Origin: Liolophura sinensis
Lineage: Eukaryota; Mollusca; Polyplacophora; Chitonida; Chitonidae
NCBI RefSeq assembly: GCF_032854445.1
Contig: NC_088300.1
Location: 1,858,001 to 1,922,000, forward strand
DNA: 64,000 nucleotides
Direction of reading: 5' to 3'
Part shown: piece after piece, positions 47,796-59,200 of the stretch
Position numbering within the stretch: position 1 is the stretch's first letter
Layout: each line of letters begins with the position of its first letter
Program-made: the position numbers and the translations under genes
Notes under the pieces: model-generated
Databases searched by the model: none
Seen by the model: only the letters and a program-made list of their open reading frames with translations
Told to the model about the DNA's origin: nothing

Positions 47796-50001
47796 TATAT
47801 ATGAATATAAAAGTTGCCATCCTTTTCCCGCGGGTTATGTTGAACTGGGGCTTTGTTTTGAATGTCATTTCCAAAAGTTGTTTCCTTGACACCACGCGTG
47901 TTAGAAGTTTTAAAAGTTTTGCATTACTTCCCTGCATGGTTTATTCTCCCGTTGACTTCCAGCGCAACATCGATACTGCGTTTAATCGTTTGACTTTGGC
48001 CGTTCCCCGTCTTACGTACGTCTTCGGGCAGTGTTGCTGTATATGTTGATATATTATACATCACTCGTTTATGATGTTCCATATTTTAAAATTTGTGTTA
48101 CTTTCGGCTCCACTGATCTATTAACCTAAAGTGCGGCGCTTCGACGGGAAGTTTTTCTGCATGCGTATTTGAGCTGGTGCTATGCATGCAAGGTTAAGTG
48201 AAAATTAATGCAATGTTACTCCCAAACAACATTCATTTTGTAGTAGGCTGCAGGCCTACTCGTTCTTTCGTTAGGAAATACAAAATAAGAACATTTCATC
48301 TTAACGTTCTCACACTGAATACTTCTAGGAACAGAACCAGAAGTCAGAACTGAAGAGATTGGTCTTTTGCAGATTTATCAAGTACACAACTCAGAGATCA
48401 ACTGTACTCAATTTCATTCTGTTTTATTTCCTAGATTGATTTCATTTTGTCCTGATTTCTAGACAATAATTAGGATTTCAACAAGCTACACAGATTGCAA
48501 TTCTATTGCTCACACAACCGGGAACTCGCAAAACTCTATTCGGCTTGTATCAAGATGGTCCAAACCTGTGGACTCATTTGTTCTTTACATTATTACCTCA
48601 CAATTAACGGTGTAGGTGTGCGCATAAAACATACATGAAGTACAAACGCACTGCAACGTCACAGAAGAAAACAATGCATTCTACTGTCATTTGGACTGGG
48701 TGTGCAGCTCATCCTCGAGTCTCCCGCTGTTACTGATTACACGGAAAGTTAACCAATACTGAACTACCTGACATCCATCATATACTCCAGTGCTGCTACC
48801 CCTATCCACAAAGATGTCAACAAATTGTGAAGAACCACAGAAAAACTGTAGACAAAGTAAGTCCATACAAATGAAGAACACTACTTCTCAATTCTCAAAA
48901 TTAAGTATCTCCGGTTAAACATTATTTCGCTGTTACCACCATTAAGAAAATGTAAAGGTTTCCAAAAACACATCAATAGCACTCAATCTCTAACAGGTTA
49001 TCGGATTCTTCTCAAAAATATTTACACTTCATAAATGTTTATCATCACACACCAGTTGCAAAAATAATCTATGATTAGCATCGCCATAAATACATGTAGA
49101 GTCCGATATTAAAACCCTAGATAATATATATGCTGTTATAACTTTACTGGGATATATCACAGACAAATAGGGTAGCACACCCAAGCTTACCTGACTGAGA
49201 CGATCACCTACACACATAACTATAGCACACAGGACTATAGCCCACAACACACTTTGTACACTCATCACATGCACACACTCTCTCATATTTCACACACATT
49301 CTATGAAACACACACACTTATCACTTACACATGTTTGATATCTAAGGTGCACAGTAGCACAGAACAGGTTTCATAATGCACCACATGCTAACGTTGAAAC
49401 AGAATGGTGGGAGTTCCACAGTAACCCTGCACACACTTCTCAAGTACACACTATTATAGAACAGATGCAAGCAGTACTGATGTGCACTCAGACAGGAAAT
49501 CATCTTCACAGATAACAAAACTCATCTGAACAGATCATACACCACGTTTGATTAAACATGATTATCATCATCATCATCATTTTTTATCTACATGATCTTT
49601 GATCATAAACATACGGTTTGATCATGAATGAGATTTTTGATCAACACTTTGTTTGATCAATAGTCAGTCTCATCAATATTTATTTCATAAACCATAATTA
49701 AATAGCTTAGTTGTAGAAAACTGGGTGGACATGACAAGACATAAAGGTTAATAGATCAGGTGTGACAACAAAATGGGACAAACATTACTACCCTGTACAA
49801 CACTACAACTGGGGCTGGCCTGCCGGCTGTACATATAACATCAGCCAAAACTCTACCATTATTTCACTCAGCGCCAATTATATAGGTAACAATGGGTTCA
49901 ATCCCAGCAGTATTACAGCACAAGGCAACAGTGGCAGCACCTTGCCACACAGACAGATCCATTCCCCTTCACTGTGGGTAAGGCAGTCAAACAATGGAGA
50001 C
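47796..50001. other. Region between the convergent gene ends; possible 3' UTR of the coiled-coil gene
   Basis: No exon or repeat recognised. tttatt at 49679-49684 would be an aataaa on the minus strand about 320 bp after the coiled-coil stop codon. Confidence 0.45.
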
Positions 50002-50265
50002 TCATATAATCTCGTGCACAACTTCAGGAGTCCTGGGTAAGAACCTGTTTCTGAATTCCTCATCAGACAAGGTCAAAGGTGGCGGGGTTTTCCCCAGGTC
50101 TACATTTCTACTGGGGGAGCAAGACCTTGACCTTGACCTTGATCCAGAGCGTGACCTTGACCCTGATCTTGACTGTGACCTTGACCTGACAGGACTTTCA
50201 CAAATCCTGACTCTGTGTTTCTTCTTGGATGGATTTGGTGTGGAAGCATGGAGATCTTCACAACT
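50002..50265 (-). CDS. Coiled-coil gene last exon: RS-rich tail and stop
   Basis: 88 codons including TGA, after a tttttcag acceptor. Encodes SCEDLHASTPNPSKKKHRVR, an Arg-Ser dipeptide tract built from ggtcaa/ggtcac hexamers, then TPPPLTLSDEEFRNRFLP. Confidence 0.88.
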   Translation of the reverse strand, partial: SCEDLHASTPNPSKKKHRVRICESPVRSRSQSRSGSRSRSGSRSRSRSCSPSRNVDLGKTPPPLTLSDEEFRNRFLPRTPEVVHEII

Positions 50266-53200
50266 CTGAAAAACAAACATTTAGGTATCAAAGGTTATAA
50301 TAAAAATCTACCCTACTTCCAAAGCCTTTGAATGATAAGGACTGACTAAATTTGACATGCTCTCTTAACTTGTAACCATTGTATGAGGTGTTTAGGCCTC
50401 TTTTAGAAGCCCTGGAGGATTTTATATCAACAAAATGTTTCTGCCCCTTTTACCAGATCTTACATTACAGCAGAACACATGGTGTCACCATTTGCTGTTG
50501 TACAGTCACACATGACTCCATGTTAATGACTTTTCACATCTTTACTGCCAAACTGCCTTAGATTACATCCTATCTGCCTCATTAAACAAGAAAATTTAAG
50601 ACCCAGGTGTTTACCTTATGTAAGATCAGTTTTGATAAGATCCAGGTGTTTACCTTATGTGAGATCACTTTTGATAAGAATCAGGTGTTTACCTATGTGA
50701 GATCCCTTTTGATAAGACCCAAGTGTTTACCTTATGTGAGGTCAGATTTGATAAGAACCAGGTTTTTACCTTATCTGAGGTCAGTTTTGATGACCCACGT
50801 ATTTACCTTACGTAAGGTCATTTTTGATGACCCAAGTTTTTACCTTAAGTGATGTCAGATTTGATAAGACCCAGGTGTTTACCTTATCTGAGGTCACTTT
50901 TGATAAGATCCAGGTATTTACCTTATTTGAGGTCAGGTGTTACTCTATCTGGGGTCAGTTTTGATAAGACCCAGGAGTTTACCTCACGTAAGGTCAGTTT
51001 TGAGATTAGTTTTGATGACCCAGGTGTTTACCTTATGTGAGGTCAGTTTTGATAAGACCCAGGTGTTTACCTTAGCTGAGGTTAGTTTTGATGACCCAAG
51101 TATTTACCTTATGTGAGGTCAGTTTTGATAAGACCCAAGTGTTTACCTTATCTGAGGTTAGTTTTGATGACCCAGGTGTTTACCTTATGTGAGGTCAGTT
51201 TTGATGACCCAGGTGTTTACCTTATGTGAGGTCAGTTTTTATAAGACCCAGGTGTTTACCTTATGTGAGGTCAGTTTTGTCTCCCTGAGGTCATCCTGCA
51301 GCAGTCTCATCGTCTCTTGAAGCCTGAAACATGAGTTATCCAATCACTATCAGTCCTTGAGATGTGGAAAATGAAGACTTCTTGTCATCCATCTTAATTA
51401 GTAAAATTCTGAACAATGGTTCACTTTTTAATTTGATATTTGTTTAATGTCACATTCAAGACTATTTTCATGGCTGCCTTTGTGTGAATTCTGCTAGAAA
51501 CAATCAATGTGTGGACAGTACCTTAGGTATCTCTCTTGTATTCTCTCTCGCTCTTTTTGGGTCTCCTGAAATAAGACAGAGGAAACCTCAAAATATATCA
51601 AACATGTTTTATGGACATTATTTTGTACCAATTTTCTGGTAAGGGGGGAGAAAACATAATGCCAAAATCAGATGAAACAGTGTGAAAACTTATTTGCAAA
51701 GAATGCTTTTAATATTTTTTTCCATTTTTCTTTACAGAGAAAAAGACAACTGAAAGTAATTTTTGTATGGTGGGTATTTGGGATCACCTCTGGGTGTATG
51801 TTGTCTTTACATAATAATCATCTAAGTAAGGATCTCATACATGTCTGATAAAGTCGTCTTAATGTCAATTTATTGTTTATATCCACATCATTTCATCTAA
51901 ATTGTTACATGTATGAATACATTAAAAATATAAATATGATCCCCAGCCATGATGAAAACACCAAGTTATAGTCCAAATATATTCACTAAACTTACAGTTA
52001 CATCCTCATTTACAACATAATCAAGCAAAGACAATATATATCAATAGGTGATCCCAAACAGACACCAAACAAAATTTATTTTCAATTGTCCTTTTCTCTT
52101 TAAAGGAAAATCAAAAAAGAACACACTCACTAGTAGCTTTTTGCCTTCTTTCATCTGAGCTTTATTCTGATACACAGAGTGTGATTGAGTCACCAAATTT
52201 ACACATAAACAATAACTGTCAGACAGCAACTTTCTAAACAGGTTAGCATCATGGAGGAGGAACGTCGGTGATTAGTAACACTATCACATGCTGTGATGTT
52301 GTTATATTTATACCTCTTTATCCTCCATCACATGCTGTGATGTCCGCTACATGCAAAGTTTAGCCATACGAGTGTGCCTGTAGACTTATTGTTATATTTA
52401 TACCTCCATATCCTCTATCACATTCTGTCACTGTTATATTTATACCTCCATATCCTCTATCACATTCTGTCACTGTTATATTTATACCTCTATATCCTCT
52501 ATCACATTCTGCCACTGTTATATTTACACCTCAGTATCCTCTATCACATTCTGCCACTGTTATATTTATACCTCAGTATCCTCTATCACATTCTGCCACT
52601 GTAAATATTTATACCTCTATATCTATCACATTCTGCCACTGTTATATTTATACCTCTATATCCTCTATCACATGCTGACGCTCCTCACTGAAGATCCTAG
52701 ACTGCTCCTGTTCTCTCAGCTTCTGTAGCTCTAGCTGGTCAGTCAGATCCAAGATTTGATCCTGTCAGAAAAGGACTACACCAATTACAAATCAACAAAA
52801 ATTTATAGATGTACAAATACATAGTATACATGTATTTTTGTTGCACAGTTTTAGACAATATAAGTACAATTCAACCTTTGGCCTGACTTGTTCTGTATGA
52901 GCTAAGGTTAATTTCAATACTCCTTAGTATTAGTAAAACGAGTATATTAGGAATCTCCAGTTAAAATACTCCATTTTTATCATGAACATTTAACATTTTA
53001 TCCATCTTCTGCTTTTAACTAATTGAATCAGACTACTGGCAAACATGAGAACTGATGAGTACATTGAGTACAGGACGTACTGATACCTGCTTTACCCATT
53101 AACATATGATACTAACCTGAAGATTCTCAACACAATTCACATTTTCACTATCGCGGATGACTAGCTCTGGAAAACAAAGAGCAAGCATCAAAGGTCAACT

Positions 53201-56200
53201 GAAGAATTCCTATTCCCATCAATCATGAAAAAAACTTCATTTCTTCGTCACAACAAAATTGTCATAGAGGATGATGTAATCTTCACATACAAGGCGTTAC
53301 AGACACAGGTACAGATAACCACAAAAACCTGCAAAGTCATCAGACAAGAAGAAGTTATTGTGTTAATCAAAGTCTCACACAAACACACTAGGAGACTGAT
53401 AGCAGATCCATCATTGATGGGCCAATTTTTTCTTTAAAATGTCTACAAACATCTAAACTTATCTGTGGTATGAACTACCTTTATTGTGATGTCTTTCTTT
53501 CTCTTTTTTTTCTCTTTCGGACAATACAACATTTAGCCTATCCAGCATCATAAGTGTCAAGGCAACTGGTATATAATATAACACCCACCCACCCTTAAAA
53601 ATTAAATGAATGAAAATTGTGTGTGTATCCATGTGTAATGTCCTACCTTTCTTGACATTGTTCAGCTCCTCTAGAGCATCCTCTCTCTTGGACAGTTCAT
53701 TCAGGAAGTACTGACGGTCAGAGTCTGTGCTAGATAGCGCCTCACGGAAGTCTTGTCGCAGTTTCTTCTCCCGATTCATCCTCTCACGGAACTCCTCCTT
53801 TATCCACTGGATCTTACCCTGAGGGAAAACACCATACACGTGTTGATGATATACACACTATATGTGGGATAATAACATACAATCATGAATACACACCATT
53901 TACAGATGAAGGTGACATAAGGTGATGTGCTTTAGTGGGGCTCTATTTCACCCTTCCCTCAACCCCCCACCTACTATCATGCTAGCTTACTGGTATCTTA
54001 AACATAATGCAAGACATCTACATGATATTTATCACTGGGAATATCAAGTATTTTCATGGGTTTATTCCCAAATAATATTTGAGGGACTTTCAAGGTCATG
54101 AACACCATCAAAACAAATTCAAGTACATTAAAAGGACCTGTGAGAATCCTGTGTGTACCTCCAAGACGTTGTATTATTTGGCTAGGCAAGTCATTTAGCA
54201 GTGAACATTTGCATAACGTTTTGAATCAAGGACTGGGCAAGACAGAAATTCACAGTTGCTCTGTCTTGAATCAAAACTGCCATTTGGTAGGAATAAGCAT
54301 TTCATAAGTACATAAATGGAATAGAAGATTTTCACTAAAACATGTCTCAAATTCAAAGTTATGTTCTTGCATCTTTCAAGCTTAAAGATCACAACTAGAT
54401 CACAAACTTATACTTCTCTTTGCTTTGAGACAATGATCAAATTACGCCGATCAACCATGCTTGCTGATTCATTCTTTTAGCTTTGTACCAATCAGATAAC
54501 ATGACCACAGGCTCTTTTCTGTGTAATTTTAAAGCAGCAAGCATGGTAATGCTCGAGACCCAGTATGGCAATACCAATCACTCAGTACAGTAATCTCAGT
54601 GACTCAGCACAGTAACCTCAGCATAAATCCAGCATGGTAATCTCAGTGACTGAGCATGGTAATCTTAGTGATTCAGCATGGTAATCTCAGTAACTGAGCA
54701 TAGTAATCTCAGTGACTCAGCATGGTACTCTTAGTGACTCAGCATGGTAATCTCAGTAACTCAGCATGGTAATCTAAGTGATTCAGTATGATAACCTCAG
54801 TGACTCAGCATAGTACTCTTAGTGACTCAGCATGGTAATCTTAGTAACTCAGCATGGTAATCTCAGTGATTCAGTATGGTAATCTCAGTGACTGAGCATG
54901 GTACTCTTAGTGACTCAGCATGGTAATCTCAGTAACTCAGCATGGTAATATCAGTGATTCAGCATGGTAATCTCAGTAACTCAGTATGGTAATCTGAGTA
55001 ACTCAGTATGGTAATCTCAGTGACTGAGCATGGTACTCTTAGTGATTCAGCATGGTAATCTCAGTAACTCAGCATGGTAACCTCAGTGACTCAGCATGGT
55101 ACTCTTAGTGACTCAGCATGGTAATCTCAGTGACTCAGCATGGTAATCTCAGTGATTCAGTATGGTAATCTCAGTGACTGAGCATGGTACTCTTAGTGAC
55201 TCAGCATGGTAATCTCAGTAACTCAGCATGGTAATATCAGTGATTCAGCATGGTAATCTCAGTAACTCAGTATGGTAATCTGAGTAACTCAGTATGGTAA
55301 TCTCAGTGACTGAGCATGGTACTCTTAGTGATTCAGCATGGTAATCTCAGTAACTCAGCATGGTAATCTCAGTGACTGAGCATGGTACTCTTAGTGACTC
55401 AGCATGGTAATCTCCGTGACTCAGCATGGTAATCTCAGTGATTTAGTATGGTAATCTCAATGACTCAGTATGGTAATCTCAGTGAATGAGCATGGTAATC
55501 TCAGTGACTCTGTATGGTATTCTTAGTGATTCAGTATGGTAATCTCAGTGACTGAGCATGGTACTCTTAGTGACTCAGCATGGTAATCTAAGTGACTGCA
55601 TGGTAATCCTAGTGATTCAGCATGGTAATCTCATTGACTCCGCATGGTAATCTCAGTGATTCAGCATGGTAATCTCAGTGACTCCGCATGGTAATCTCAG
55701 TGATTCAGCATGGTAATCTCAGTGACTCCGCATGGTAATCTCAGTGATTCAGCATGGTAATCTCAGTGACTCCGCATGGTAATCTCAGTGATTCAGCATG
55801 GTAATCTCAGTGACTCCGCATGGTAATCTCAGTGATTCAGCATGGTAATCTCAGTGACTCCGCATGGTAATCTCAGTGATTCAGCATGGTAATCTCAGTG
55901 ATTCAGCATGGTAATCTCAGTGATTCAGCATGGTATTCTTAGTGAGTCAGTAAGGTAATCCTAATCTCACCTTCATCTCTGCTAATACTTGGGGAGGACC
56001 TGACAGACAGCCCTTCACGTTGTTCATGGCCTACAACAACACAACATACATCCTGTCTTATTATACCACAGCCTAGAACAGGTAACATCATCTGTACAAT
56101 ACTTTCCCACATGGACTACTGCAAGTATTGCATTACTGAAGGAACTGTCAATAGGACATTCAATCTAATACAGGCCCTATTTTACAATTATTTACTAGAT

Positions 56201-59200
56201 CACATTTTATGTTAGCTTAGTTTTATTTACTTTTATGTGTATATCTGTCACATGTTAACATCTGTCACATGGCAAGGCTTACAAAAACAAGCGCAAAATG
56301 TTCCTTGGGTGATGGGTAGTTCCCATATTTCACAAAATCAGTCACTACAGGTCAGCATCATCACCCACCTGGTACTTTTCCGGGGACTCCGTAGAGGCCA
56401 CATCTAACGCTGCATCCACGTCAAACGCAAGCTCCTTCAACAGGTTCTGGTAATGACAACGACGAAACCAATGACAACAAGTGATACAGACATTAGTGCC
56501 ACTAATACTACCCTCCATACAAAATTACAATGTGTATGCCATCCATACTTGGAAAGAAAAACAAAAAAAAAAACAAGTTTATATATTCTGCATTTTGCTG
56601 AGAGTTTACAGAAAGATGCATAAGAATGAATTTCCACAATGATATGGAGAACATTGACAGACAAAAAATGTGGGACATAAGGCAGAACTCGTTTTGTTAC
56701 AACTGGATGAGATATTCAGACTGGTTTTTATCCTCCACGTGAAAGGACTTTAAGTACAGCATACTATCAGATGATCAGAACTCACCAAGTTCTCTCTCTC
56801 CAGTCTACGGACAGCTTCCTTTGCACAGTGTAGCTCATCTTCTAAAACCTTTACCCTGTTATACAACAAATAACAGGAAATTTAAGGTGCAGATATCAGT
56901 ATAAACATCACTAATGTATAGGTTTATATTCATCTGAAATCACTAAACACTGTCAATAAGTAGGCTGCACTAATAACTTTCCTTACAACACTACAGGTTT
57001 ACTTTAAATGCTAAGCAAATAATACAAAAATTACCTGCATAAACTGAAAACAGCAAAATGATGGTCACCTTCCATGATATTTTAATGTGGGAACAAAAAA
57101 GCAAAGTGCAATGAACCATTATTACATAGAAAACCTACCTGCCCAAGTCATCCTCAGCCAGCTGAGTCTAGAGGAGAAAACAGTCAAGTATGGCTTGTTA
57201 GATCAAGTGAAGAATGATGATTCTGATTAAGCAAAATTTTACAGAGTCATACTGGAATAAATCTTTCAGATCTTAAAACTGTGCGGCCAGACTTTGCTCG
57301 GTTTCTTAAAAAACATAATGCTAGCTGCCATTGCGAAGTGAAATATTCTTGAGTGTGGCATAAGACACCCATGAAATAAATAAAATATGTCAATTAAAAC
57401 TGTGATATTGACAATGTGAAAACAACTTTCTGAAGTGCATGTACTGAATACTCTGCAGCACTAGAACAAATTTCACAATTTGCTTTAAGTTACACATCTG
57501 TTCATATCTGATTGGCATTGGTCTCTTCCTTGCGCTTACTGAACTTGAGTCAAACTTAGGTGTGGAAAAATACACGAAAAGTCAGACCAACCACAAGCTG
57601 GAAACCAACCTCACATTTCCTGACATAAGAGATCCAGTTATGCCAGCATAAGAGGTTTTTGGGGACTGCCAAATGCTTTTATAACCAGCTGATTCAACAA
57701 TCTACATAAAACTACCACAATTAACCACCTTGGGCTGAATGTGGTTACCCACAGGTGTTTTACATCTAGATGTTAAAGTTGGTAATCTTCCCTCACCTGT
57801 GTTTGGAACTCTTGTTTAGCTCTCTCCACTTTTCTCCTTAATTCACTGTTCTCCTCTTCGTATCTGTTTATAAGGTAAGCAAAACAAAAATGCAATATAT
57901 AATCACAATAATCCGTTGGACAGTAAGCCAATCAAAATAGAGACAGGTAAATGATTGCGTGAAACCTTTCTGACAGAGTGAATTATCTGACTAGTGAATT
58001 ACAGCAAATACAAGATTATGTCCCCTATCAAAAAGACAATAACTAAGCATTCGGTAAACTAAATGCCAAATCATAACCTCACACCTGCACAGCCAGCTCT
58101 CCCTATACCATCAACACTTCATTGCAATCAGACAGTAGAAAACACCTATGTGTTGGTACAGTGTATATAGATATAGTGAACCATGAGGTAAACCCAACCT
58201 CTCTTGTACAGCAGCGGGCAAACTTCAAGCTTATGGACTAGAAACAATTACCAGTGAGATGAGGTCAACCTTACCGCTGTATCTCATCATGAAGTCTGAC
58301 TAACTCCACCTTCATATTCTCATCCTGTCTTCTGGCCATTTTCAGGGAAGATCTCAGTTCATGAAGTTCCATCTAGAAATCAGAGAGATTCACAGATGTA
58401 CCATTTACCACTGAATAAAATAACCAGATTTTCATGTCATAACTCACAACACTTTCTGCCACAGGCTGAAATTACTTTACAAGCACTTCATATTTAGTAC
58501 ACATACACAACATGAATAAATTACTGTACAAGCACTTCATATTTAGTACACATACACAACATGAATAAATTACTTTACAAGCACTTCATATTTAGTACAC
58601 ATACACAACATGAATAAATTACTATACAAGCACTTCATATTTAGTACACATACACAACATGAATAAATTACTTTACAAGCACTTCATATTCAGTACACAT
58701 ACACAACATGAATAAATTACTTTACAAGCACTTCATATTTAGTACACATACACAACATGAATAAATTACTTTACAAGCACTTCATATTCAGTACACATAC
58801 ACAACATGAATAAATTACTTTACAAGCACTTCATATTTAGTACACATACACAACATGAATAAATTACTGTACAAGCACTTCATATTTAGTACACATACAC
58901 AACATGAATAAATTACTGTACAAGCACTTCATATTTAGTACACATACACAACATGAATAAATTACTATACAAGCACTTCATATTCAGTACACATACACAA
59001 CATGAATAAATTACTATACAAGCACTTCATATTTAGTACACATACACAACATGAATAAATTACTGTACAAGCACTTCATATTTAGTACACATACACAACA
59101 TGAATAAATTACTGTACAGGCACTTCATATTTAGTACACATACACAACATGAATAAATTACTGTACAAGCACTTCATATTCAGTACACATACACAACATG

